A stretch of 64,000 nucleotides of DNA from Diphasiastrum complanatum (Eukaryota; Streptophyta; Lycopodiopsida; Lycopodiales; Lycopodiaceae). Positions 1 through 12,600 of the stretch are shown here, one piece after another (position 1 is the first letter of the stretch; the number at the start of each line of letters is the position of its first letter). The stretch is from the NCBI GenBank assembly GCA_029204225.1, contig CM055109.1:18769283-18833282 (forward strand), given 5' to 3'. The position numbers and the translations under genes are program-made. The notes beneath the pieces were generated by a model that saw only the letters and a list, made by a program, of their open reading frames with translations, was not told the origin of the DNA and ran no database searches.

Positions 1-63
<63 letters not shown>
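1..63. repeat. (GA)n microsatellite
   Basis: The window opens inside an uninterrupted GA dinucleotide run of at least 31 units; its left end is outside the window. It lies 55 bp before a copia primer-binding site, so it probably sits inside or at the edge of the 5' LTR of the copia remnant that follows. Confidence 0.97.
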
Positions 64-65
<2 letters not shown>

Positions 66-1008
66 AAAATTTTCGAGAGAGTTGGAATTACACTCCCACA
101 CAATTGGTTTGCTTTAGTGGTATCAAAGCCCTGTAGACTAGCTACAAGGACACAAATTATTAGATGGCAGTAAACTGCAACGAAAAGTTGTGAGCATGTT
201 CGATGGCAGCAACTATGCTGTCTGGAAACACAAAATGAAGATGCTACTCAAAGGAGAAGGCTTTTGGAGTGTAGTAGATGGGACTGAAGTAAGGCCACAA
301 CAAAGTCCGGCTGAATGGAGAAAGAAGAATGATAAAGCAATGACACTCATCACTCTATCATTTGCAGAAGACATCATTATGACCATAGTGGACTGTGAAA
401 TCAACCACGAAATGTGAAATAATCCACAAGACAAACATGAGCATCTAACAAGTGCGGAGATCTTGCAACTCAACAACCAACTTCTGTACATGAAGTGGGA
501 TGGCAATGATCTGGAAAAGCATGCTAGGAAGATGAAGGCCATCTTCGATCAACTGGCAACTGCAAATCAAAATTATGCTATTCCGGCAGAGCAACAGTTC
601 TTACATTTCACAAGAACTCTACCATCCTCCTACTACAACCTGAGGTCAATACTCATGAAAACACCTAATATGACATTCAGTGATGTTGTTAAGGCTGTGG
701 AAGATGAAGTCATCATGAAAGATAGTACTGATTTTCAAAACAGCCAAGACACAACATCTTTTGTTAGGAAAAGGAACAAAGAGAAAGCGTAGAAGCAAAG
801 CCCATCTTCGACCAATAATGAACGCAACTCACTAGATCAAGCTATGGCAACAAGAGATGTGTCCAATGCACGCTCAGATCTGAAGATTGTCATAGACTCT
901 GGGGCCACGTCGCACATCACATGCAAGAACAAGGTCCTGAAGGACTATAAGACTTCCAATGAAGAAAGAGAAGTCATTCTTGGTGATAACAGCAATTCAA
1001 GGGTCTAG
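64..1008 (+). mobile_element. Ty1/copia retrotransposon remnant (LTR end, PBS, gag, protease)
   Basis: Bases 118-130 read TGGTATCAAAGCC, a near-perfect primer-binding site for initiator tRNA-Met, the standard copia primer. The end of a 5' LTR should therefore lie just upstream, merging into the GA tract. A gag-protease reading frame follows and stops abruptly at 1008. No integrase, reverse transcriptase or 3' LTR is visible further right, so this is a 5' fragment. Confidence 0.85.
190..1008 (+). pseudogene. copia gag-protease, broken by two in-frame stops
   Basis: A single frame starting at 190 encodes a UBN2-type gag: FDGSNYAVWKHKMKMLL near the N-terminus, then a helical region with YYNLRSIL. 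It ends with the copia aspartic-protease motif DSGATSHIT at about 895-921 and a following LGDN. The frame is interrupted by TGA at 415-417 and TAG at 790-792 and ends at TAG 1006-1008. There are no frameshifts, so decay is modest. No zinc knuckle was seen between gag and protease; it may be deleted around the second stop. In an intact element this polyprotein builds the virus-like particle and matures it. Confidence 0.85.
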
Positions 1009-1830
1009 AACCGGACACCCAATATTAACTATCTTACTATTCATATTGATGCCCAAGTTTGGGAGATTTTGTCAATTTTTGCCATGGTATCAATAGCTTT
1101 TAATTTTTCTTTTGATATTTCAAAATTTTTATATCTTAAATTATGATATTACTCTTTAAAAAATATACTTTTAGCGATTCGTACAAGTTTATACCCGAGT
1201 TGATAACCGACTGGTATCACCCTTGTGATATTAGTCCGGTTTATACCAATCTACAACTCCTATACCTCCTTATATTGATACCCAACTGGTATTAAATTTT
1301 TAAAAAAGCTAAAATACCATGATCCGCAGGCTGGTATAAAAAATTTTGATACCCACCCAACACTGAAAATAACATCTCCAAGAGTGCAAATCCCCTCATG
1401 CAAAAGAAAGCCTTCGAGAGGACTACAAAGATGGCCCTAGAAAAATGTGAACAACATGAAAACCGTTATCATGAACAATAGAAAAACAACATCACGAATG
1501 GAATCATGTGTTACTATAGCAACTCGGCACCGCATATCATAAGACGGGCCTCGAGACAATCGAGCACATGAAGATTGACCACCTCAACACCTTAAAAAAA
1601 CTATTACCATTAGATCAACATTTTTCCATTTGCCCTTCGACAAGATGCGTGTGAAAAGTTGAAGCCCCTTCTTTGGTGACGTTAACAACATTTCATTGCC
1701 CTTCAAATACTATGCTAGTACCATACGACGTGCAAGAAATGGCCCGTCAAGTTTCATCAGTGAAAGATCCGGAAAACAATGACCGTACTCCGGACGTCCG
1801 GACGGTCCGTGAAAGCCTGGCCCGCCAGTT
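1009..1830. other. AT-rich spacer, no gene recognised
   Basis: No coding frame, RNA gene or known element was recognised. The copia sequence ends abruptly at 1008 and is followed by AT-rich DNA. A GC-rich patch at about 1790-1810 contains the perfect 12-bp palindrome CCGGACGTCCGG. Toward the right the sequence becomes the presumed promoter of the glycosyltransferase gene. Confidence 0.5.
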
Positions 1831-2083
1831 CAATAAATATATGTCAGCTATTTTTTGGTATTTGGAAGATTCGGAGAACGTGCGTCCACTTAACATAACC
1901 CGTCACCAGGCTTAACGCCCTTCTTCCACGCACGTCTTTGAGAGAGAGAGAGGCCTCCCTTGCTTTTACTCGCTCATCGTTCGTCATTGATCGATCGATC
2001 GACCGATCAATCGACGAGTTGCCGCTGAAGATCTTCAATATTCAGCAAATCTATGGCGGTTGGAGTCGATTTTTCGTTGTGAG
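1831..2083 (+). promoter_or_regulatory. possible promoter and 5' UTR exon of the GT34 gene
   Basis: A TATA-like AATAAATATA lies at 1832-1841. It is followed by a mixed-composition segment with a short GA run (about 1939-1951) and a GATC/ATCG simple repeat (about 1986-2014). Near 2083 comes a donor-like GAG|GTATGA. This has the look of a plant 5' UTR first exon spliced to an acceptor just before the ATG at 3679. Transcription start and splicing are inferred only; there is no direct proof in the sequence. Confidence 0.3.
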
Positions 2084-3678
2084 GTATGATTTAGGTTCTT
2101 CACAAGGATTATGTTTGGTTTTGACAGAAAGGGTGGGGTTAGAAGCTTGTTATGCTTGTTGCTTGTTCATGGATCTAGTTAGTTATGAGTACTGCGCTGG
2201 CCTTTGTTAGATCTTTGTTTGGATTAGGCACTGGATAAGCCGCCATCGCAGAACTTAGTGTACATATCTCTCTTCCAGTACAGTTTTCATTATCGTAAAA
2301 TCTGGACAGCCATATGGCTAATTTGAAGTGACAAAAGTCAGAAAAGCATATTCAGGAAAACCGCCATAGAAGAGCGCAATCTATGTACGTTCCTGAACTC
2401 ATATAAAATCAAATCAGGTAAGCATATCAAGTAAAGACTAGCATATACCTTCAGGCTTCTTCCTTCGAGCACGTCGAAGGGTTTCATTATTTTAAAATTT
2501 GGATAGCCGTACATTAGAACAATCTGAAATCAGGTAATTTCTATTAACTATTGATGTCCTTCGAGTGGCTAGGTGTTTTCTGTTAACTATTGATGTTCTT
2601 TCTGTAGCCACGCATCCACCATCCTAAGTGTTTTTCATAAATAATTGTACCATTAGAGCGTATAGTAACATTGGTCTCTACAGCCTTAAAATTAGGTTCT
2701 CTGTGTAGCTATATTGTAATTGATTTGTACACTAGACTTATAGAACTTTTCAGCAGATTTTATCCAACTCATCTGCGTTACATTTCAGTTTGATAGCCAT
2801 TGATGTGACAATGTATTCTATAGAATGCTATTTTGTAATGTATTCATATTACTCGCAAGTCGCATTGCAAACGGCAATTCTTAGATATAACCTTTGTGAA
2901 AAGTCAAGGATTAAGTGCTGTACTTTACTGATCTTTGTGTTTCCTACTTATATCATGCTGCAGCAGGTGTTATAAAGTTGGACGTTCTTATTGCTTGTTA
3001 TCGTACGCTTTGGTTTTACAGTCTTTTCAGCAGACACAACAGCTTCTTAGAAGAAGAGCATTGTAAGCAAGCGTGCTCTTAGATTTTATCTGCGTCAGGC
3101 CCTTGGAGTATGTGCAAATGGTGCCAAGCCTTTGAGAAGCTTGTGGACACTTGAATTCGTCTTGAAGTTCTGAGTGGAATTAGGAATGTACATATGTAGG
3201 GAAAGGGAAGGAACGTTTTGCAAGTTATTTTATGAAATGCCCTGATATTAAACTTAATTTTTCTTCATTTTGGTGGAGCACTACACAATGCATTGGATGA
3301 CATAGAGAAAACGAAGTAGCTCTCAAAAACTATTCTACACTTTCATGCCATTATTTGGAGGCATATTCCCCTGTTCGCAGTGCATTGTGACGAGAGCAGG
3401 CAGTCCTGGAGGCAACTTTTTGAATTGCAACAAAATCAAGTAGTAGCTGCCTTCTTTCAGACACACTCAATGATGTCTTTTAAGGAGTTACAACTTGAAC
3501 ATGATCGAGCCTGTCGAAGTTCTCTTTGTCATTGAATATGCCTTGGGGGAAAATATCATATTCTTACAGCTCTTCAGGAGTAATTAGATTTATTTTACTA
3601 CATTATTACGGGGAATTCACAGCATTTACAGTGAGCAGACTACGGGTATCAACATCTTGTTTTCGTTAAAAGTCTGGA
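2084..3678 (+). other. non-coding leader, probable 5' UTR intron
   Basis: There is no coding frame of interest. The stretch is T-rich and contains several pyrimidine-tract/CAG acceptor-like sites, for example around 3021. This is compatible with a 5' UTR intron of the glycosyltransferase gene. Confidence 0.3.
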
Positions 3679-6600
3679 ATGGCAGGGTTGTCTGGGGTGT
3701 GCCCTCAAAGGAGGATTGTGGCAGTTAGTGAATTAGAAGTTTCTCAGAGACTGGGTGGGTCATTGACTGACCAGAAAAAGGTTTTAAAAGATTGTGCAAG
3801 CACCCGGTTGAACAATTTTGACATAAAGCAAACCCGTTGTCCATCATTTAGCCTTGTAAAATCTGCAGTAGGACTAACAGGCATTCTGCTACTGCTGGGG
3901 GCCTTTCTAGTGTATGGAACAGAAATTCTTTTGTTACGTGCCAATGACTTTGGGAGACAATGTACTGACTTGACGCAAGCTAGCAAACAAACAGCAGAAC
4001 ATTATAAATTTGCAATGATTACGTGCTCAGATGGAGCAAGTACTGTCCCTCAAAGGTCATTTGAGGGGCTCGTTGATCTTGTAACTCCAAACAAAAAGAG
4101 CTATGTACAAAGACATGGATATGATTTTATTGATGCCAGTGATCTTTTGGATAAAAGTCGACCTCCAAGCTGGAGCAAGATTTTAGCTGTTCGCAAACAC
4201 CTGGCAAACTTCGATTGGATATTTTGGACTGATGCGGTATGTGGCACGCCTCTACCTTTTTTTTCCATTTCAGATTATTGTTTACAATGTGCTTTGTGCT
4301 TGGCTTGGAGATTAACTCTCTTTTCTAAGTGAATCAAATCAGGGGAGCTGACTGTTTGATCTGACTGCTTAGATTCAGGGATTTGTTGTTGGTATGGTTA
4401 TTCAAAAAGAGTCCATGAATAACAATTTTGCTGTTGTTGAAAGAAGCGTTTGTTCTTTTTGTCGTTTCAAAGACTAGTAATGACTTCGGAGAATATGTTT
4501 GGCACCACACATTCTGTAAAGCATACTCCTTGGGTTGATTAGCCATTTCTGTTATTGTTTGTGATGCAGGATTCACTTGTCACAAATCCTTCAATCGCTT
4601 TGGTACGTAACATTTTCTTACTTCACTGGTATGTGATTTGATAAAAGGATTCAGTTGAAGGTTTTACCTGAAAATTGTTTTGAACTTAAAACTAGTGAAT
4701 TTTATAATGAACAATGCACACTAATGTTGGATTGATGGAAAAACATCTTGGCCTTTCTGGTTTCACGAGCTTTTGCACCTTTATTTCATCATTTCAAAGG
4801 GTAGGTAGAGCTGACTGGGAGAACGTTTGGAGCTGTTTTTGTGATTATTCACTTTTTAATGATAGTTGTTGCACATGCCTGCAGACTACCTCTATGGTAC
4901 TGATCTGCTCATGGGCATTGCTCTTGCTGATCAGGATCCCAGCTTTTAGAAATAGAAGACATGGTTCATGTTCATTCGGTAGATAAAGCACGTATCGTGA
5001 TTGTTATTCTTACCAAAGAAAGAATAAAATCAGTTTAGAAACTATTGTCAAAACAACACACAATAAATGTAGATCAGAGATCATAGAGAAGAGAGAGAAG
5101 AATGCTGTCAAATAGTTGACAAACTTAGACCTAGAGTTAGCCCTTGTAGAGGACACATACCAAAAAAGCTGGAGAGATAACTAAGAAATGGTGAAGAACA
5201 CCAAAAACATAAAGAAATCGCCTAAGCTTCTGTTGTAAAGCAAACTTGCCAGTGGACGGTACTTCTTCCATTGAGATTGATTTTTAATTACATATGCTCT
5301 AAGCTTATTTTCCATTGTCTAAATGGTCCTCTTTATTCGACCATCATATTTGGGATGATCAAAGTAACTAAAGTCAAAGGAGGTCTCTTATCTATTTGAA
5401 TATAGTTGGCCGAAAATGTCCTTCGACCGTCTCTGTTGCTCACCACATCCGATGGCAATCCATAGAGTCTAAAGGCACATGCATAGCCATGCAAACATAT
5501 GCATGATTGCATCACCCTCGAGCTAACATCACATAGAAAATTAATGGTAAGGACACTAACATTCAATACTAATCAAGATAGTAGACAAGCGATACAGAGT
5601 TCCACCATGCATGTGGTCATTCTTGTCACAAGAATCCAACAGCTACCAAGCATATGACTTCCTAAATTTTTACATTTGTCAATTAGGAAATAATTGTCAC
5701 TCCTCATCATAGTACATTTGTGTGTGGACTATTGCCATGGAATACTAGCCTATGTCCAACGGAATTGCATGTATATATTTGTGGAATCAAGCATCAACAT
5801 TTGCTATGCTTACAACTCAAGATGTACATTCATTATTGAAAAACAACAAGGATAGAGAGAAGTATAAAATAGAAGGTTGTAGTTGCACAATACATTTGGC
5901 AACTTAAAAAACTGATTTATTGAATCGTCATCTTCCACATTCACACGTGGGAACATCTGACATGGAGAGGAAGGAAAGCCTATTTTGCTATGTTTCCTAC
6001 AATCTTGCAACATTCAACCAACAAATGGAGCTCATAAAGAATGGAAGGAAAAATTTGAGACTTACCATTTGTGACACCCTACCAATAGGGATAAAGCCTT
6101 CCCCTTATGTTGAGCTAAAATGGAGATGGGCTATCTTCACCATAAAAGTACAAGAGACCTAGGACATCTCCTCCCCTCCAATGCATCCTTTTTGAATCTT
6201 TTCACTTCAAGACATGAAGCTTAATGTGTCGTCCTCCCACACACACCTACTTTATAGGTGAGGGGAAGACAATATGTGATAGAACACACTTTAGTATCAT
6301 AGGAGAAGTGCACCCTACTTCCCTAGCCTTTACCATGATGTTATTTTTAGCTAACAAGCTCTATTTCGTGAGAACAAGATGCAAAGTCGTTCAGACATTT
6401 AAGTGTTTTAAAATGGCACTTTTGGTCATATCTTGGTCCCTGGTCACCACATGTGACATTCAAATACACTATTAGGAAGCTATCTTAAATCAATGAGCTA
6501 TGGTTCACTCTTGGTCTAATAAGAATTGATGCCTATTCTTTTTGCTAGGATGACTTCCTATAACCCTTTTAATGGCACAAACCCTAATCGCAAAAGCTAT

Positions 6601-9600
6601 TGTTCAAACCCTAAAAATAGTCGAATGATTGGTCCCTTCTATCAATGAGTTATCCCATTAAGTAATCATTACCTTTGCTTACTTGAGTAGCAAGTCCCTT
6701 CCCATCCTACTAGGTAAACAATATAGTCGTCAACCTAGATAGGCAATAGCAGAAGTTGTGAGACTAATAGTGCAACCTGTTAGAAAATCGACTTGCTCAT
6801 ACAAGTTACTCGAGTCAAGACTCCTATTGTTGTTAGACAATAGTCGTACACATGAGGGAGAACACAAACAACCATGATGAAGCAACGATGATAAGATGTA
6901 CTTCAACTATGTCTTCTTGCAAATGAGCTAGGACGCACTACATACTTATAGACTTTGGTCTATGCCAAAAGCAAAAGCAATTGCCTAATCAATGTCTCTA
7001 TATATGGTAAAAGCACCAAGACCTATGACCTATCTATAGCAAAACTTGTGCTCCAAATCAAGCACTAGAATGTCGAACTTGAGTCTAACTAAATTCGACC
7101 TTGACTTTACTAAATATAGGTAAAGGCCCCTAGAATTAGCACGCGGGCATGCACAATAATCCTAATTCATCCTCAATGACAACATTATGAGTAATAATGT
7201 GAACATTAACACTAACACTTTACATTGTCAAGAATTGTGCATAGCACTAGTATGCATGTGTATCCTCCATGACGCCCATGTTATGAAGATCCTCAATTCT
7301 GATGTAGAATCCATGATCAACTTTGATCTCAATGTCTTCATTACTTGATGTAGAAGCTCCTTTGTATGATGTAGAATTTTTTTTCGATCCTTTTCATGTG
7401 AACTTGTTTCATATGACTTCCCAATGTCTAGCTTTTGTCTTCATGTTCCTTAGTGCATATTTGTGACCTCCATGAGTGCAACATATCACTAAATTTCTTG
7501 ACTTCTTTTGGATCAAAGAACTTGACTCTCCTTGAATCAAATAATGTAGACATGATAACCTTTTTCATAACTTTGAGAACTTCGCTTGAAGATTGACTCC
7601 CTTGGTCTTTTTTAAACATCTTCCAAGTTACTACAGATATGTAAGGATCTCACCAACATCCACCACCATGACAATCATAAGTAGGAAATAGATCTACAAA
7701 GGTCAACATCAAATCTCATGCATCAACACCCATGTTAGAAACCTGTACTTCATAAGTAGTTGGCCCCACTTGTGTTGGTTCCTTGAATTGAATCCACTTC
7801 AATTCTATTGGTACTTTCATAAGTTACAACCTGTGATGGACTTGATGGACTTAGTTGAACTACTCCCCCTGGATGTACACTTCATGTTTGCATTCCAACC
7901 ACTCTCCAACAATGATACAAATAGAATGTCATCCATGAATCAAACCAAATATGCAAGTAATAGAGCATCCCTATAGAAAGATAAAACATATACAACTCAC
8001 ACCAAGTAACTGATACTCCCCCTCAAATACTTTCTCACACAAAGTGCTTGACATTATCTTCTCCATTGAATTTCCTGCCTCTATCTCACACATAGAGTCA
8101 TTGGCCCCAAACAACTTTCCAATTTAGAAAACATCTCATCATGACATGTATTTATCTTGACACTAACTATGTCATATTGAAGGAACCTACTTCACTTAAA
8201 AAGACTTCATATTGATTTTCTAAGGCTGATCAATAACCTGTCAATTCATAGAAATGAACTTTGTTGTTTTTCTTGAGGCTAAACAACAACCTGTACTGTT
8301 GATTTGCAATGGCTAATCACCAACCTTAGCTTCCAAATCAGATTGGAAACAAGAGAATCTACCACATGATGCAACATGAACTTGGATAGATTCAAGAACT
8401 TGAAGAAACAACTTTTCTCCAACTCAAAACAGATCTTCCTAGAAGAATTGATCCCAGAACAATAACCTATGATCGCATCCAGGAATTACTTGACAACTAC
8501 AACAAACAATCACTTTGATTAGTCATAAATCTCAAGTGATATTAGTTTAGATAGACAAGAAAGTTTCTATCAATAACCAAGCTACTATGATTTGGATAGA
8601 AACCAAACTGATACAATGTAGATCGACGATCACATAGCTTGCCACACCTGTCACTTGTAACAATGAATTTATCATTTGCCACCATGATAAGAAACTGTTA
8701 ATCAATGAAGCATCCTCTTGAATATCGATTTACTTATATAGACCCATGGTCTATACTTCTCATGCAACTCCCTTTTAGAGCTTGCACCTTTGTCGATTCC
8801 AGCCTCGACAAAACCTTGTCAATCTTAGAACTTCTGAAGTTGACCTTCCCCCAGTATGCTGGTTGGTAGCTGCTTTTGCAGCCTCAACAACACCATGATT
8901 GCTGGTTGTCTTCCCCTGCCGTCTCCCTCATTGTCTCTTGTTTCACGTAGTTTTCCTTTTTCCTGTGAGTTTCCATGCAGCGCATGAACCAGCTTACATG
9001 TAGTTCAACAACTTGTCAAGGTCCTCTTGCAACAACTTTAACTATCCTTGAATGTTCTTGATTTGATCACTCTTGTGAATCCTTTCTCCACCTTGCACCC
9101 TGATTGCAAACAACTCGTAGTTGTAATGCTGATCCTGACTCTTGGGACCTCCTTTCAGCATGCATCAAGGTTCTTCCCCTTCCTGAGCCTCAGTGATCTG
9201 CTTCTACAAGACATAACAATTGCATCCTAGCAATTTGTGCATGTCCATGCGTATACCAATCCCTTCCAATAGTGATTGACAATCTGTAGCGATCCACCAG
9301 TAGTTTCTGATTAGTAGCAATCCGTCTCCAACAATAGACTGATCTGAAATTGTTTCCAACAACCTGATTTTCAGCAAACACCTACAGGTAGGTCAGCACT
9401 CCTGCCAGTGAACAGATTTTGATCTCTCCTCTTCCAGCGAACAGGTTCAGGTCTACACACCTCTGATGGCAGTGATCAACCAATTTCAGGTAGCGATCAG
9501 GTCTTCAACAACTAGCGCTCTGTAGGTATGTCAGTGAACTGTAGGGACCGATTAGATGTGTAGGTCTTATCCAACTCAGCTATCAGATTATGCAGTGATC

Positions 9601-12600
9601 CAACAGTAGGCTGATCCATCGCAGCTTCCAACTCAATTTACAGACTCATACAACCAGTGATTAGGTTCAGCCAGGTAGTGATCAGGTCTATTCCATGAGT
9701 AGAGAGCCAGCTAATAGGTCTGTCAGTGTTCTATAGGCAGCGATTCAACTCTAACGTCGATCTGCCGCATAGCCCTTCTTGTAGCACTAGATCTTCTCAC
9801 AAAGCTCTCACCGTTGTAGATGAAGATCAAACTTGAGAGCTGGCTAGGGACACCACCTCCACACCTTGATGATGATCAAATCAACCTACATGTGATGATT
9901 GACTCCGTTTGTTGAGTAAACAACCCCCCCGCGCCTCTCTCTCTCTCTCCCTCCCACACTTGAATTAAGCATCTGGTTTGTAAATTTGGTTTGGTTTCTT
10001 GTGGTGCTTAAACTGTCCTTGTATTGTTGATGCTTCCATAACTAGTTTTTTTCAAGCTTTCATCTGTTATGTTTGTTATTGATGTTAAGATACTTCATAG
10101 ATAGACATGTATGTTCATCATGGTATCAGAGTAGGTTGTTTAGCCCGTGATTTGTGAAAGTTTGGAAACTTCTAGATCATTATTTAGATTTCTGATTGTC
10201 TAGCTTTATCAGAAAGTGGGCGCACTTTTTGTAGAGGTTCAGCATAGTTGGATAGCTGGTGATAAGAAGAGCACAACCATACCAATCTCCTTGGATTTTG
10301 AGCAATTTTCCAAAAGTGGAAGAGAGCAGTTTGTGTGGAGAAGTAGGTCGCACTTGCCGTAGGGAGATTCGGTTTGGGTACATAGTGGATATTGTGCAAG
10401 CCATAATATGGCTGGCCTGTGCGAGAGTCTACTCAATGAGTCAAGTAGATTGGATGGAATCCATTAGAGGGTGTGGAAGCTTAAGATGTACAACATTCTC
10501 ATGGATAGAGAATGTTGTGACATATTCACAGGGCTCTAGCCTCTTGATTTGAAAGATTGCATCAACAGAAGATCAAAGGCACATTGTATCATCAACCTTT
10601 TTGTGAAGGATAACATTATCCCTTACAATTGTTGTGCTATAGGACCTTGTGGGCTTGGGAGATATTGAGGTCTATGTATGAGACCATCACTATGGCTAGA
10701 GTCCTCTATCTGCAAAATAAGGAATGTGCAATTAGAATGGACGTCAGTGATTCAATTGCTGAGCACATTTTGAAGATCAATGATCTTCAGGACAACTTGC
10801 TGCAGTTGGAGAGGGTATCAGTGATAGGGACATAGTTTCAGTAGTCTTGAACTGTTTGTCAAATTTTTTCAAGGCCGTGTCATGAATCTCTCAGTAAGGG
10901 AGAGACTTCCCTCATTTGAAGAACTACGTGGTTCACTCATGCATTAAGAAGTGAGGAGAAATAACCTTTCCGAAGATAATGATGAGCAAGCATTTGCTTC
11001 GAAGGAGCAATCTATGAAAGGCAAGAAACATGGGAAATTCAACGTTGGTGATTCAACACAGAATCTTGAGCAACATATGGGTAAGTTTCGCCTCCATAGA
11101 GTTCTTGGCTGGTCCTCTACAACAAAAAGATAGGGCATTTCCACTCTTGGGAGAAATATGGTCATTCTGCTTTTGAATGCGCATAAGAAGCAAAGTGAGC
11201 AAAAGAAAGGAAAGAAGCAAACAAGTCACTTTGTTGAGAAGGTTGCAATTTAAAAATAATGAAGAGACTAGACAATTTGAACTTTTTACTGTCGCATTGG
11301 CAACTCAAGCCATGAGTGCTGGTTCGTACATAGATTATGATGTGTCGAAAAACATGACTCCACATTGAGGTTGGTTTGATTTCTTTGAAACAATGAATTG
11401 TGGACATTGTGTATGCCTTGGGGACAACACAACACATCCCATCAAAGGCAAGGAACATTACTTGTGGAACTTCTTACAAGGGAAGTTAAGATAATGAAGA
11501 ATGTTCTATTTTGTACCAAGGTTGGCCAAGAACCTACTTTTAGTTAGGGCCATCACTAAACAAAATGATGGTCTTTATAGGTTGCATACTACTATCCCAA
11601 CTCGGGAAACCGATGCTGCAAAGACTTATGATTAGGATAAGTTATGGCACGAAAGATATGGCCACTTGAGTTATCAAAGCCTATAGGTGTTGAAGAAGCA
11701 TGATTTGGGAATTGGTTACCCTCCATCAAGTTGAGCAATGAATTTTGTGAAGCATGTGCACTTGGCAAACAACAAAGGAAAAACTTTCCTAAATAAAGAC
11801 TATTAGGACATTCTCAAACCGGTTCTAGTTAGGGGTGTGTGAGGGAATCTGAAGTTGGGAATGTGACTAGGGAACACATGGGAATGCCCAGAACTTGCTT
11901 AGGAATGCGTTTCCTAATCACAGGTTTTTTAAAGAGCCAAAAAAAAGAAAATCAAGTACAAAACATAAAAATTCAGAGATATTTTATAGAATTCTGTTGT
12001 TGCATAAATACAATTAATTACTAGCTTCTGCAGTTTAGTAGCTAGCTACGTTATCCATTAAATACTATTTCAATTGTACTCATTAGTTATTGACCCAAGT
12101 ATATTAAATGATGAAATATGCTTTGAGTTTAGCAACTTATTTGTTGGAAGGTAACAAAATCATTTGCTGGAAGGGACCAAATCAATCTATGAAGGTGAGT
12201 GTGAAGGAAACCTTGGATAAAGGCATTTTTTCAAAGCCCGATTTATAGTTTTTTCAAAGACCAATTCACAACGTGTGAAGGGTGGAACTTGGCATCAGGA
12301 GAGAGAAAGTCAACTGATGACTTAGGTGGGAGAGAATGTTTTGGCCCAGAAAGTGGAGGGTACTAATCCTTGTTGAAGGTCTCAATGTTTGGTGAAAGGT
12401 TCAATGGCCTTTGCCTTGGAAAATTTGAAAGTATATGGTATTTCAACGAATTTGAAGTGCTTTGAAAGGTTATCGCATGTCAATGTGAAGTTTGGTGCAT
12501 GTCATTGTATGATCTTGCATGTCACTGTATGATTGTGCATGTATGATCTTGCATGTCACCATATGATGTTGCATGGTGGATCCTAAACTTGCATGATAAG

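Noticed and set aside
4714-4986. Open frame after exon 2 of the GT34 gene as an extra exon
   Set aside because: No family similarity. Exon 2 joins exon 3 in phase with the expected protein sequence, so this is intron.
7860-8030. GGGGGAG-type sequences on the - strand as copia polypurine tracts
   Set aside because: Two candidates exist (about 7866 and 8016) but no adjacent LTR or polymerase sequence could be read, so no element is called.
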